Assembly (NCBI RefSeq): GCF_000428925.1 | Contig: NZ_AUAW01000008.1 | Span: 57,226 to 121,225 of the forward strand | Length of the DNA: 64,000 bases | From: Furfurilactobacillus rossiae DSM 15814 | GTDB lineage: Bacteria > Bacillota > Bacilli > Lactobacillales > Lactobacillaceae | Direction of reading: 5' to 3' | Part shown: positions 28,238-37,812 of the stretch, piece by piece | How the letters are laid out: every line of letters starts with the position of its first letter | How positions within the stretch are numbered: position 1 is the first letter of the stretch | Made by a program: the position numbers and the translations under genes | Notes under the pieces: model-generated | Databases searched by the model: none | What the model saw: the letters and a program-made list of their open reading frames with translations, nothing else | Told to the model about the DNA's origin: nothing

Positions 28238-28825
28238 ATGAAAATCAGTCAACAAATCAAGCAACAACGTGAACAACGACATTGGTCACAAGCTGATCTG
28301 GCTAAACGTTTGAATATTTCGCGTGAATCTATTTCGAAATGGGAAAGTGACACTGCGTTACCAAGTTTCACGAATGTCATTAAGCTCGGTGAACTTTTTG
28401 ATTTATCATTAGATGATTTAATTAAGGGCGACGACAAGCTGATTCACAACTTTGAGTCACACGAGCCAGAACCGTTATCAAGACTAAGCAAATTTGTTCT
28501 TAGTGTGACAGGCCTATCAATTGTTGGGTACTTGATTGGCTTGGCACTGCACATGTCTGCTAGTAACCTTCGTGATTGGTTAGAATTGCCTTTCATCATT
28601 ACATTGATTTGGCTCCTTTGTACAATCAACTGGACACAAATGAATCGAATCTTGTCAAAGAAAACGTTAATAATCGGCGGACTCTGTTTAACATTTCTGC
28701 TTATTCCGAGCATAACGCAGTCTATTCATGATATGATTTCAGGAATGTGGGCTGGTATCATGCAAAGTGAAAAAGATGGTTATCTAGGCGTAATCCTTCT
28801 TTTTAAATCAATTTTCTTCAAATAG
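28238..28825 (+). CDS. XRE family regulator with C-terminal membrane domain
   Basis: 195 residues. The Cro/CI helix-turn-helix is at 1-60 (QREQRHWSQADLAKRLNISR, SISKWESDTALP). After a linker there are three to four membrane helices (about 85-190). Membrane-anchored XRE proteins of this shape are common in lactobacilli and may act with a partner membrane protein. GAGGGGG lies eight bases before the ATG. No obvious target is adjacent. Confidence 0.82.
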   Translation: MKISQQIKQQREQRHWSQADLAKRLNISRESISKWESDTALPSFTNVIKLGELFDLSLDDLIKGDDKLIHNFESHEPEPLSRLSKFVLSVTGLSIVGYLIGLALHMSASNLRDWLELPFIITLIWLLCTINWTQMNRILSKKTLIIGGLCLTFLLIPSITQSIHDMISGMWAGIMQSEKDGYLGVILLFKSIFFK

Positions 28826-28830
28826 AATTC

Positions 28831-28868
28831 AAAAAATCGATCAATTTTCTCAAATTGGTCGATTTTTT
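28831..28868. terminator. Bidirectional terminator
   Basis: AAAAAATCGATCAATTT pairs with AAATTGGTCGATTTTTT between the convergent xre and sbcC genes. Confidence 0.88.
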
Positions 28869-28890
28869 ATTTCCCAGGAAATATCTTTAA

Positions 28891-31800
28891 CTACAGTTCA
28901 TGCTGATACTTAATCGTGCTCTGCCCATTCGCTAACGAAACAACCTGCAGTTGATCCGGAATTTGTTCCTGCATTTCTGTCACGTGGCTGATAATACCAA
29001 TCATCCGATTATTACCTTCAATGGTCTGTAAAGCTTCCATCGCCATCTGCAAAGCCTCGCCATCCAGTGAACCAAAGCCTTCATCCACAAAGAGTGCTTC
29101 AATTGTGATTCCGCCCGCTTCGCTTTGAATGACTTCGCCTAGCGCTAAGGCCAGTGACAATGCTGCGATAAAACTTTCGCCGCCCGACAAGGTATGCACG
29201 CTACGGACTTTGCCAGCCTGATCGTCAAATACGTTGATCTCTAACCCAGTATCTGTGGCCCGCGAACCAGCCGACGTATCCAAACGGAATTGATAGCGTC
29301 TATTCGTCAGTACGGCCAGTCGCACATTGGCCACTGTCAGCACTTTTTGAAGATAAGTTTGTAAAATATACCGTTCCAAACTCAGATGCATATCGCTTCT
29401 ACCAGTAGCAGTGTCAGCTAACTCAGCCATTTCGGCCAATTGCTGTTGTGCTTCACGGCTTTCACCCATTAACGTCTTCATCTTGGTCGCCACATCTTCA
29501 TTACTTTGAACCACCTGTTGAAAGTCATAGAATGCTTGCTGGGCAGTCCGTTGCTTTTCAGTCTGTACTTCACGGGCTTTGACAGTTTCTTCCACATTTG
29601 GCCTGGTTTGGTCACCAATTTGTTTCGTCAGTGTCTCAACTTGCGCAGTAGCACGACTTTTATCTGTTAAGAAACGTTGATGAACTTTTCTTTGCTCATC
29701 AAGTTCATCAACTTCATTTGCCAATTGATTAAACGCTTCCAGTTCCACAACGGGACGCCGTTTATTTAATGCCTCATCAAATGTCTGCTGGGCGGCCGTG
29801 GCAGTCTTGTGCTGTTCAGCTTGATTCTGAGTCAGACTCGTTACCTGAGTTTGTAATTGTGTAACGTTCTGTTGTGCCTTATTTTGGTCATCCTGTTGTT
29901 TGGTCGTCTGCTCTATATAAGCCTGACTCGCCTGTTCAACTTGCTTAATATGCGCATCTAAGGAAGCTAAATCTTTGAATTGGTCTGGAAGATCATGACG
30001 ACGGTCTTCAAGTTGTGCCGTCACGGTAGTCAATTCCGTTTGCACATGTTGTACCTTTTTGTTGGCCTCATCACGCTGGGCAGTCAACGTTTCTAACTGC
30101 GGTTTGATGACGGATAATTGTTGCTGGAGTTGCGTACGGTGTTCCAGGGCATCGTTCAGTTGTTGAACCATGTTAGCTAACTGTTGCCTAAATTGTGACA
30201 ATACATCGCGGGCATTATCAGTAACCACTGACTGGTTCGTTAGCTGATCAATACGTTTAGCCCAACTTAACTCGTTTTCCTCATAAGCAGACTGATCCTT
30301 TTCTTGCGCTGCCTTTAATTCATTGAGCTGTCCTGTAACATTAGCGACACGCTGATTTATGTCTTGTCGCTGTTTATCCGCTTCCTTCAGTTCATCTTCG
30401 GTTACAGCTGTGACTGTTGCTACCGCAACCTTAGGATGCTCTGTAGAACCACATACAGGACAGGGTTCACCATCTTCCAATTTCGCACTCAAACGCTGAA
30501 TTTGCCCGACAGTCCAATCGTGATCTAACTGTTGATAACGATCCGCCGTATCTTTTTGCTTGGCGGTCAGTTCAGCCAATTGTTGCGCTGTTTTATCTAT
30601 TCGTTGATGTCGCATTTGCAACGCGTGTTGTTGTTGATCGAGGTCAGCTTGTTGATCAGTTAACGTTTTTAACGCATGCTGTTGATCTCTAACCGTTAAC
30701 TGCTTAGCGTCCAATGATTGCAGTGTCGTGAGTTGCTGATCCAGCTGATCGCGTAATTGCTGTTGTTCACTGAGTTGCTTAGCAATTAGCTCAGCGTTTG
30801 TTTGAGCTGTCTTTAACTGCTGTTGTTGTGCCACTTGCCGTTTATTCAACGTCGCCACAGTTTCAAACAACGGTCGCACTTGTCTTAGGCGTGTCAGTTC
30901 AGATTGCCGTTTGACCTCTTCTGGTTTCTGCGCATTTAATTGTTCGACAACTGCTACAGCGTCAGTCAATGTCTGTTGAGCGGTGGTCAAACTAGTCTTA
31001 GTCGAGGTCAGTCGTTCCGTGGTCCGCATTTCCTGTTGTTTCGTTTCTACTGCCTTTTCTCGCAGTGGCACAGTTTGTTGAACCCACTCCAACTGTTTGA
31101 TGTGCGCAGTTAGTTTTTCTATATCAGCCGTCTGCTGATTGAGCTTGGTCAGTGCCAATTGCGCTTGCTCACGTTGGTTAAAGACAGCTAACAAACTTTC
31201 TTCTGTTTTAACCTGGGTCGTCAATTGGCTCAACCGGGCTGATTCCTTGTCATTTACTTGCCGCCTGCGTGCTAACTCCGGCTTCATCGCTTCATTTTGC
31301 TGAATCAGAGCGGCCAAAATGTCTGTTGCCGGCGCATCGGCGACTGGGACTTCTGTGTCATCTTGCCACTTAATCATTTTTGCATACGTCGCCAATTGCG
31401 TACTCTGATCTTTTGAGGCCTGACGCATCGCTTTTAGCTGATCATTTAAATTGTTGGCCCAGCGTTTGTATAAATCGGTCCCAAACAAATCGGCCAACAA
31501 AGCTTCCTTATCATTACTGTTTGCCTCAAGAAAATGTCTGAACTGGCCCTGAGGCAACAAGACGATCTGAGTAAATTGTGCCGGCGTCAGATGGAGTAAA
31601 TCAAATAGTTTCTGATCCACTGTTCCGCGTTTCGTCCAGCTTTGTTCTTTGCCATCGCGATCAGTAACGGTCAGATCTACGCTGGCAACTTGTTCAGTTG
31701 TCCCCGTGCCACGCTTTTTAGCAAGCGTCTGCTTAGGTTTGCGATTGATCACATATTGTTGCCCGTGATGTTCAAAAATGAATGTTACAAACGTCTCTTC

Positions 31801-32019
31801 CGTTTGGTCAGCAAAGTCCGAGCGCATTTCATCGGGATTGCGGTCACCACCAGATGAACGGCCAAACAGCGCAAAACACATCGCATCAAAAATGGTTGTT
31901 TTACCGCTACCCGTCTTGCCACTAATCAGAAATAGTGGTGCGTCGTTAAAATCTTCAAAATCAATTGTTTGGTCCTTATAGGGCCCGAAATTTACTAAGC
32001 GAATTCGTAATGGTCGCAT
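28891..32019 (-). CDS. sbcC: Exonuclease subunit SbcC (Rad50-like ATPase)
   Basis: 1,042 residues. Walker A (ISGKTGSGKTT, 33-42) is followed by two long Gln-rich coiled-coil arms with a zinc hook at the tip (CPVC, Cys520 and Cys523), then the ABC signature LSGGESFIAAL and Walker B ALFVDEGFGSLD near the C terminus. With SbcD it opens hairpins and processes blocked DNA ends. The start lies one base after the sbcD stop. Confidence 0.97.
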   Translation of the reverse strand: MRPLRIRLVNFGPYKDQTIDFEDFNDAPLFLISGKTGSGKTTIFDAMCFALFGRSSGGDRNPDEMRSDFADQTEETFVTFIFEHHGQQYVINRKPKQTLAKKRGTGTTEQVASVDLTVTDRDGKEQSWTKRGTVDQKLFDLLHLTPAQFTQIVLLPQGQFRHFLEANSNDKEALLADLFGTDLYKRWANNLNDQLKAMRQASKDQSTQLATYAKMIKWQDDTEVPVADAPATDILAALIQQNEAMKPELARRRQVNDKESARLSQLTTQVKTEESLLAVFNQREQAQLALTKLNQQTADIEKLTAHIKQLEWVQQTVPLREKAVETKQQEMRTTERLTSTKTSLTTAQQTLTDAVAVVEQLNAQKPEEVKRQSELTRLRQVRPLFETVATLNKRQVAQQQQLKTAQTNAELIAKQLSEQQQLRDQLDQQLTTLQSLDAKQLTVRDQQHALKTLTDQQADLDQQQHALQMRHQRIDKTAQQLAELTAKQKDTADRYQQLDHDWTVGQIQRLSAKLEDGEPCPVCGSTEHPKVAVATVTAVTEDELKEADKQRQDINQRVANVTGQLNELKAAQEKDQSAYEENELSWAKRIDQLTNQSVVTDNARDVLSQFRQQLANMVQQLNDALEHRTQLQQQLSVIKPQLETLTAQRDEANKKVQHVQTELTTVTAQLEDRRHDLPDQFKDLASLDAHIKQVEQASQAYIEQTTKQQDDQNKAQQNVTQLQTQVTSLTQNQAEQHKTATAAQQTFDEALNKRRPVVELEAFNQLANEVDELDEQRKVHQRFLTDKSRATAQVETLTKQIGDQTRPNVEETVKAREVQTEKQRTAQQAFYDFQQVVQSNEDVATKMKTLMGESREAQQQLAEMAELADTATGRSDMHLSLERYILQTYLQKVLTVANVRLAVLTNRRYQFRLDTSAGSRATDTGLEINVFDDQAGKVRSVHTLSGGESFIAALSLALALGEVIQSEAGGITIEALFVDEGFGSLDGEALQMAMEALQTIEGNNRMIGIISHVTEMQEQIPDQLQVVSLANGQSTIKYQHEL

Positions 32020-32020
32020 G

Positions 32021-33136
32021 TTAATCCTCGTGTTCAGCTTCCTGCAGGCCTTGTTCAGCCCACTTCTGTTGTTGCTCGCTCATTTCGTCATCATTGACGT
32101 GCTCAAAGAACTTTCCAAACAACGCCATTGGTGCCAAGGTTGGGTCCACCGTTTGGACAGTCGGTAGCTCATCGCGGCCGTTCTGTCGATCCAAACTAAC
32201 GATTCGTGGATAAACCTGACGCAAGCGATTCATTACATCTGGAATGATGGCCTTGTCTGTCAATGTCACGCCATAATAGGCATCGCGGTCTAGCTTGTCA
32301 TACGTTTCCGGATCGGTTAATTCTTCGAAAGAACCCGTTAAGTTAACGACATCCCGTAATGGCTTAATTGGTACATACGTTGTTGTTCCGGCATCTGTAT
32401 CCACAATCCAAACGCCTTTTTGCTCGTCAGCCTCGGACAGTGAAAACTTGACGGGTGAGCCGCTGTATTTAATCTTGTCGTCAGTTAGCGCTCGATGATT
32501 GTGTAAATGCCCAAGTGCAACATAATCAAATGCACCCAACAAATCCAGTGGCACCGCATTAAGCCCACCAACAACGACTTTCGTTTCAGAGTCCGTTTGA
32601 CTACTGCCCGCGGCAAAGAAATGCGCGATTAGGACGTGTTTCATCCCTGCCTTAAACGCTTTTTGTTGACGATTTACGACCAATGTCATCGCTTGTTCAA
32701 CCGTCTTAATGCTATCGTCTTCAAACACGTTTCGAGCCTGCCACGGTTCAAAATAAGGCAACAAGAAAAACTGCGTATTGCCCAGTTCAACTGGCTCGAA
32801 TGCATCCGCCAACTCGGTATTTAAGAAATAATTGGTTTGGGCATACCACTCACTGCCGACATGCAAACGTGTGGCACTATCATGATTTCCGCTAATTGCC
32901 AAAACCGGAAAATGATTAGTCAAATTTAAATCAATCAACATATGATTCAGTTGTTTGACACTATCTTCGCTGGGCAATGATCGGTCATATAAATCGCCTG
33001 CAACAACGACCGCATCGACTTTATTTGCTAACGCAATTTGTAAAATTTGTTGATACGCATCGTCCTGTTCTTCATGTAAATCAAAACCATGCAACTTTTT
33101 ACCAATATGCCAGTCAGCCGTGTGCAAAAATTTCAT
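32021..33136 (-). CDS. sbcD: Exonuclease subunit SbcD (Mre11-like nuclease)
   Basis: 371 residues with the Mre11 metal motifs HTADWHIGKKL (near 5-15), VVAGDLYDRSLP, ISGNHDSATRL and LGHLHNHRAL. It is the nuclease partner of SbcC. First gene of the sbcDC operon; GGAG precedes the ATG. Confidence 0.97.
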   Translation of the reverse strand: MKFLHTADWHIGKKLHGFDLHEEQDDAYQQILQIALANKVDAVVVAGDLYDRSLPSEDSVKQLNHMLIDLNLTNHFPVLAISGNHDSATRLHVGSEWYAQTNYFLNTELADAFEPVELGNTQFFLLPYFEPWQARNVFEDDSIKTVEQAMTLVVNRQQKAFKAGMKHVLIAHFFAAGSSQTDSETKVVVGGLNAVPLDLLGAFDYVALGHLHNHRALTDDKIKYSGSPVKFSLSEADEQKGVWIVDTDAGTTTYVPIKPLRDVVNLTGSFEELTDPETYDKLDRDAYYGVTLTDKAIIPDVMNRLRQVYPRIVSLDRQNGRDELPTVQTVDPTLAPMALFGKFFEHVNDDEMSEQQQKWAEQGLQEAEHED

Positions 33137-33279
33137 AATGGTCTCCTATTTTCCGAGTTAATCGTGTGCTACAAGTTTACACCCAAGCTCAAATATCGTG
33201 GAACAGTCTTTTTACGTCGAGTAATTTAGGTTCTTACACATTTACATACGCATTTTGATAGCGCAATGTTTGCCAGACT

Positions 33280-33314
33280 AAAAAAAGACAAAATCTTATC
33301 CGGATTCCGTCTTT
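33280..33314 (-). terminator. Probable terminator of the SDR gene
   Basis: AAAGAC (33285-33290) and GTCTTT (33309-33314), with weak inner pairing, are followed by TTTTTTT on the minus strand. Confidence 0.55.
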
Positions 33315-33328
33315 CACTGCTATTTAAA

Positions 33329-34363
33329 TTAAGCTTTCACAATTCCCAAATCAATCATTGACTGTGCAGTGGCAATAATTGCCTCACGTGCTGAACGTGG
33401 ATGCCAGCCCAACATGGTGACTGCCTTTTCGTTACTTGTCTCGGCATACTGTCCAACTAGTAGCGCCACCATTTTCAACATCGGATTAGTCAGTGCAGCA
33501 GCTTTCACCAGTGCGTTTGGCGTTGTCTTCGTTGGTAGCTTTGACGCAAATTGTGGGAACGCCTCCCGTAAAATATTGGCAACATCCAACATCGACAATG
33601 TTTCACCCGTCGTTGCTAAGAAACGTTCACCCGCGGCTTTAGGTGATGTCATCGCCAAAATATGCAGACTAGCGACATCACGAACATCAACATAACCGGA
33701 ATCAACCTTTGGTACAGCTTTGATTTTACCTTCTAATAAATCTTGAATTTGAATGTTTGAATGTGAGTAATCTGAGGACAACACGGGACCCATAACACCA
33801 ACTGGGTTAACCGTGGCCAGTTCCATCCCATTACCTTCACTGTTAATAAAATTCCACGCCGCGTGTTCAGACATTGTCTTAGACTTTTGGTAAGGATGAA
33901 TATTCTTGGCCGACAAATCTGTCCAATCCTTTTCGGTGTATGGCGTGGTTCGGTTCTTGTGACCGGCAAAAATCGCACCATAAGCAGAGGTCAATACAAA
34001 ACGTTTGACCCCAGCATCACGTGAGGCACGCATAACGCGAAGCACGCCATCCACGGCCGGACGAATCATTTCGTCTTCATTTTTAAAGTTTAATGTTGGC
34101 GTTGGTGATGCGGGATGGATCACATAGGTTGCACCCTTTACAGCCTCGGCCCAACCATCATCATTCGTGAGATCCGCTTCAACAATCGCCAAGTCGCTAA
34201 AATCCGCCACACCACCCTTTGCTAACATTTCATGGATTAAGTCTGTCTTCTTCATTGATCGAACAGTTGTCCGAACCGCATAACCCTGCTGCAATAATTG
34301 CAAAATAATATGAACAGCGATAAAACCGCTACCACCTGTAACAACAACTAATTTCTTATCCAT
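33329..34363 (-). CDS. NAD(P)-dependent extended SDR (dihydroflavonol reductase-like aldehyde reductase)
   Basis: 344 residues. Cofactor motif VTGGSGFIAVH (8-18), Ser126 in TSAYGAIF and the catalytic pair Tyr158/Lys162 (YQKSK) mark an extended short-chain reductase of the DFR/YGL157-like aldehyde reductase group. It probably reduces aldehydes or ketones with NADPH. GGAGG precedes the ATG. A TetR gene is divergent, and the promoter TTGTTT-17-TACAAT lies between them with a weak GTTA/TAAC dyad (around 34384-34397). Confidence 0.87.
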   Translation of the reverse strand: MDKKLVVVTGGSGFIAVHIILQLLQQGYAVRTTVRSMKKTDLIHEMLAKGGVADFSDLAIVEADLTNDDGWAEAVKGATYVIHPASPTPTLNFKNEDEMIRPAVDGVLRVMRASRDAGVKRFVLTSAYGAIFAGHKNRTTPYTEKDWTDLSAKNIHPYQKSKTMSEHAAWNFINSEGNGMELATVNPVGVMGPVLSSDYSHSNIQIQDLLEGKIKAVPKVDSGYVDVRDVASLHILAMTSPKAAGERFLATTGETLSMLDVANILREAFPQFASKLPTKTTPNALVKAAALTNPMLKMVALLVGQYAETSNEKAVTMLGWHPRSAREAIIATAQSMIDLGIVKA

Positions 34364-34477
34364 TTTTGAATTCCTCCGCTTACGTTATACTTGTAACATC
34401 TGTAGAAGAATTGTAGAGTGTTTCTTATAGCTAAACAAGCCAAAAACGGGCATCTGTGACAGAATAGGAGAATTGTA

Positions 34478-35035
34478 ATGGCAGCCACCAAACATGCGCA
34501 ACAAATCAAACAGGACTCGCAAGAATATCTCACCACAGCTTTACTACAACTGTTGGAAACTAAAGACCTAGCTGAGATTACTATCGCTCAGGTCGTCCGC
34601 CGAGCCGGCGTCAGTCGCATGGCATTCTACCGAAACTTTGAGACACTAGCGGATGTTCTGATCGCGTATTTTAAACCGCAGATTGACGCACGCTTTAATG
34701 ACATTATGACCAACACGCCACAGGATCAGAAAATTGCAGCATTAGGAAAATTTTTTACGGACATGACTGATACTTTTAATCTGGCTGCCAAACGTGGATT
34801 TGAACCCATTATTCAAACTGTGTTCAACGAAAACATGGCCACTTTCTATAAGGAGACCATCAATTGGAAGGATATCAGCGTTGCCCAACAAACCTACTGG
34901 GTTAAGTTCATGAGCGCTGGTGTCTACGCAATTTGGCGTGAATGGCTGAGTAACGGACAAAGGGAGTCTATAGAAACAATTCATGAAATCCTAGCAAAGT
35001 TTCAACAATCAACGTTGGCGGCCCTTAAAGAGTAA
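34478..35035 (+). CDS. TetR family regulator
   Basis: 185 residues. The TetR helix-turn-helix spans about 15-60 (ITIAQVVRRAGVSRMAFYRN), followed by a helical ligand domain ending in a WREWLSNGQRES segment typical of the TetR_C_8/DhaS group. AGGAG lies seven bases before the ATG. Divergent from the SDR gene, its likely target. Confidence 0.86.
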   Translation: MAATKHAQQIKQDSQEYLTTALLQLLETKDLAEITIAQVVRRAGVSRMAFYRNFETLADVLIAYFKPQIDARFNDIMTNTPQDQKIAALGKFFTDMTDTFNLAAKRGFEPIIQTVFNENMATFYKETINWKDISVAQQTYWVKFMSAGVYAIWREWLSNGQRESIETIHEILAKFQQSTLAALKE

Positions 35036-35138
35036 AAGCCTTTCTATGTCGTCCAAGGATGTCAATCAATGATCATCCTAATGATTGCTTTTCCATAACA
35101 ACGCTAGTATTATCACATTGAAATTGAAATGCGTCGTC

Positions 35139-35180
35139 AAACCCCCATCATTATTGGCGAATGATGGGGGTTTATTTTGC
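35139..35180 (+). terminator. Strong terminator downstream of tetR
   Basis: AAACCCCCATCATT (35139-35152) pairs perfectly with AATGATGGGGGTTT (35160-35173), followed by ATTTTG. A weaker hairpin CAATCA/TGATTG lies at about 35068-35092. Confidence 0.88.
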
Positions 35181-35230
35181 GCTTATTGATATAACGCTAT
35201 CCTGTCTCTGACCGTTATGTGACGCACCCA

Positions 35231-35412
35231 TTTCTATGTATCTAAAACGCGCTCACTCCCCATAGAATCCGTGCTGTCCTTGCTACTACATATCCAAAAC
35301 GCGATCCTGACCCCGAATCCTGTGCATAACAAGAAATCGCCATCGCACAAGCCAACAACGCTTGTACAATGACGATTTCCCGTTATTGCTCGGATTCAAA
35401 AACGGGCCAGTC
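35231..35412. repeat. Structured intergenic repeat, copy 1
   Basis: This stretch without genes holds two diverged head units (CTAAAACGCGCTCACTCCCC near 35240; CCAAAACGCGATCCTGACCC near 35294). A long hairpin follows: arms GAATCCTGTGCATAAC onward (35315-35352) and the complement ending GTTATTGCTCGGATTC (35360-35397), around a seven-base loop. A second small hairpin, GCTCG/CGGGC, ends it. The same architecture with changed but still pairing bases is at 47300-47466. I see no reading frame in it. Confidence 0.72.
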
Positions 35413-35420
35413 ACGCTCTC

Positions 35421-36374
35421 CTATGGCAAATCATTTCCCGCCGCAAAGTACACGTCGTACCATTCCTGCTTAGTGAGATCGATGTCGGCACCTCTTGCAC
35501 TATCAATAATGTGCGCAGGTGTCATTGTACCTAACAACACTTGCATGTTAGCTGGGTGACGTAAAATCCAGGCTGTGGCAATAGCATTCTTAGAAACATC
35601 GTACTTTTCAGCCAGTTCTTGTAGTTTGTCATTTAACTCTTTGAACTTATCGTTATTAATGAATGTTCCGTCGAAGAAACCATACTGGAATGGTGACCAT
35701 GTCTGGACGGTCATATGCTTACGACGTGAATATTCCAACAGGCCGCCATCATGCATCACACTGCGATCATCCGTCATGTTGACATGCAAACCTTCATCGA
35801 TCATGCCAGAATGCATAATGCTGAACTGTAACTGGTTAATGAGCAAACGTTGACTCGTCGCTGCTTGCAACATTTCAATTTGTTCAGGATTGAAGTTTGA
35901 TACACCAAAATGACGCACCTTACCAGACGCCTGCAGTTCATCGAAAGCAGCTGCCACTTCGTCAGGCTCCATCAGTGGATCTGGCCGGTGCAACAGAAAG
36001 GCATCTAAATAATCAATGCCCATCCGTTCCAAGATACCATCAACTGATTCAATCAAGTGCTGCTTTGAAAAATCATAACGTTGGCCAAACACAAAACTGC
36101 CATGACTGCGAGCAGGATCAAAAATAATCCCACCCTTCGATTGAATATAGAGCTGATCACGTTTGACAGATGACTTAGCTAAGGCCTGTTTGAAGACCTT
36201 TTCAGAATTGCCCATCCCGTAAATATCAGCAGAATCAATGTAATTGATGCCAGCGTCAAACGCACTGTCTAGCGTTTTAGCAGCATCGTCAGCGGATAAT
36301 GCTTCCATTCGCATGATTCCCAATGCGACAGCGGATGCCTTAAAGTCGGTACCGCCAATGTTGCGTTGTTTCAT
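35421..36374 (-). CDS. Aldo/keto reductase
   Basis: 317 residues with the AKR tetrad Asp47, Tyr52, Lys80 and His129 (YIDSADIYG, QSKGG, LLHRPDP) and the NADPH-binding C-terminal part (LLGTMTPAHIIDSAR). It resembles the YdhF group, which reduces aldehydes and ketones. GGAGG precedes the ATG. The promoter has a 19-base spacer. Confidence 0.9.
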   Translation of the reverse strand: MKQRNIGGTDFKASAVALGIMRMEALSADDAAKTLDSAFDAGINYIDSADIYGMGNSEKVFKQALAKSSVKRDQLYIQSKGGIIFDPARSHGSFVFGQRYDFSKQHLIESVDGILERMGIDYLDAFLLHRPDPLMEPDEVAAAFDELQASGKVRHFGVSNFNPEQIEMLQAATSQRLLINQLQFSIMHSGMIDEGLHVNMTDDRSVMHDGGLLEYSRRKHMTVQTWSPFQYGFFDGTFINNDKFKELNDKLQELAEKYDVSKNAIATAWILRHPANMQVLLGTMTPAHIIDSARGADIDLTKQEWYDVYFAAGNDLP

Positions 36375-36415
36375 AGTTTTTCCTCCAAATCAAAAGTTGT
36401 TGTGTACTCGCCTTA

Positions 36416-36446
36416 ACTATAAAACTAACAATGGGGGTGCGGTCAA
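36416..36446 (-). promoter_or_regulatory. Aldo/keto reductase promoter with 19-base spacer
   Basis: Minus strand TTGACC (36441-36446) and TATAGT (36416-36421) are 19 bases apart, as in MerR-activated promoters. No MerR gene is adjacent; the regulator would be encoded elsewhere. Confidence 0.55.
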
Positions 36447-36610
36447 GTGGTTACCCCTACTGTGAAACTTTTAAATCAACAAACCAATTTCAACGCCATA
36501 ATCAACCTTGTTAAAAACAGCACCGGCTAGCTATCCAAATAGAAAACCGTCAGAAGCTGTCCCATCAGGGCGTGATGAATCATTAACTGACTTAATAAGT
36601 AAACTGAACA

Positions 36611-36690
36611 TCGCCAAATACAAAAAGATTTGTATTTGCGAAGTTTTTGATATTTACTTGCTTGCGCAAATAAATCTTTGGTCTTATAAT
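36611..36690 (+). promoter_or_regulatory. marR promoter with operator
   Basis: TTGCGC (36662-36667), 17-base spacer and TATAAT (36685-36690) form a strong promoter. Upstream, TCGCCAAATACAAA pairs with TTTGTATTTGCGA (36611-36641, one bulged base, four-base loop). A second dyad, TATTTGCG (36633-36640) and CGCAAATA (36665-36672), links this to the -35 box. The pattern fits autoregulation by MarR. The rest of 36447-36610 shows nothing I recognise. Confidence 0.65.
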
Positions 36691-36724
36691 TCTAGACACT
36701 AAAAAGGTAAGGAAGGTGAAACCA

Positions 36725-37147
36725 ATGCTGGCAACAGATGACGGGATTTTAGCACAACTCAATATCGTTTCTCGTAAGTTGCAAATGCAGTTAAATAATG
36801 AACTCATGCCACTTCAACTAACCGCCAGTAACTACTATTTCCTCTTAAAACTGAACTTGGTAGGACAAATGACACAGGATCAGTTATTTCACCAAATTTA
36901 TCTCAGTCCAAGCAACGTGACGCGTCGTTTGGATGAACTGATCCGGCTGGGACTAGTCAAAAAGACACGGGCCACAGATGATAAGCGATCCTGGAATATC
37001 AGTTTGACCAACAAAGGCACTCGTTTGATTCCAGCTCTTAAACATGTGTTAGCCCACATTAATCAGGAAAGTTTAGGCGCCCTATCTGCAGCACAGGTGG
37101 ACGCGTTTACAGAGTCCTTAGTCCAAATTGCCGTCAGTTTAACGTAA
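36725..37147 (+). CDS. MarR family regulator
   Basis: 140 residues with the MarR winged helix (QLFHQIYLSPSNVTRRLDEL, then GLVKKTRATDDKRSWNISLT). The start at 36725 is preferred over a GTG at 36716 because GGAAGG lies eight bases before it. First gene of a five-gene unit; probably represses its own operon, which includes an MFS exporter. Confidence 0.88.
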   Translation: MLATDDGILAQLNIVSRKLQMQLNNELMPLQLTASNYYFLLKLNLVGQMTQDQLFHQIYLSPSNVTRRLDELIRLGLVKKTRATDDKRSWNISLTNKGTRLIPALKHVLAHINQESLGALSAAQVDAFTESLVQIAVSLT

Positions 37148-37164
37148 TTAAGGAGGCATACCTG

Positions 37165-37746
37165 ATGACAAAATTTGTTGATATTCACCATGAACCAAAC
37201 AAGATGTTGACGTTACCAGATGATTTCGTGGAAGTTGCCCGTGATTTGCGGCCACGCAACCACAAAACGGTAACAGTAATTCGTTATCAACGAGCTGGCA
37301 AAATCATCCCCAACAATGCCCACGTCACCGTTATCTTCGGCAACGATGGTCGGCTACTAAGCTACAACAACTTTAGTATCGATAGTGACGCACCGTTGCC
37401 ACGCGGCGAAGAAGCATTACAGATTGCACAGCAAACGTTTGAATCGATTGATCCGAACTTTGCTCGCCATCTGCGCTTCATGCGCATTGATAAGCAAACA
37501 CGAACCTTCACAGACGGTGGCCGAACCGTTCAAACACCAATTCTCTGGGTCAAATTCTCACACCGCAATGGCTCATATAACTGGGTTTCTGTAGGACCTG
37601 GCGGACAAATCGTTGAAGTCGAGCGCGACTCCCGCTGGAACTACCTGCTCTCCCGCCGTTCAACCGAAGAGTGGAATTTTGACGACTGGGTTCTGGTTCG
37701 TGAGGGCAAACGTCGGCAATTACCGGCACCACAGCCATTGGGATAG
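37165..37746 (+). CDS. Unknown protein A of the MarR operon, paralogue of 39535-40119
   Basis: 193 residues, about 60% identical to the last gene of the operon. No signal peptide or membrane helix. Conserved blocks shared by the two are LPDDFVxVxR, NNAHVTVIxG, RLxSYNNFS, FMRIDxxTRTFT, TPILWVKFxH, NGSYNWVS and EEWNxDDWVLxREGK. The alternating DGRLLSYNNF-helix-strand pattern recalls the PepSY-like lobes of YcdB/YcdC proteins, but that is a guess. AGGAGG precedes the ATG, 18 bases after marR. Function unknown. Confidence 0.8.
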   Translation: MTKFVDIHHEPNKMLTLPDDFVEVARDLRPRNHKTVTVIRYQRAGKIIPNNAHVTVIFGNDGRLLSYNNFSIDSDAPLPRGEEALQIAQQTFESIDPNFARHLRFMRIDKQTRTFTDGGRTVQTPILWVKFSHRNGSYNWVSVGPGGQIVEVERDSRWNYLLSRRSTEEWNFDDWVLVREGKRRQLPAPQPLG

Positions 37747-37812
37747 CACCGTCTGCCCTACTCCGCTCACTATTTTCCGTTTGAAACCACACAATTCCGA
37801 GGAGGCTTCATC

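Noticed and set aside
33385-34020. Other CACGTG cores in the window
   Set aside because: Their flanks do not fit the parS consensus.
36508-36702. 64-residue frame before marR
   Set aside because: It overlaps the marR operator and promoter, has no ribosome site and no coding character.
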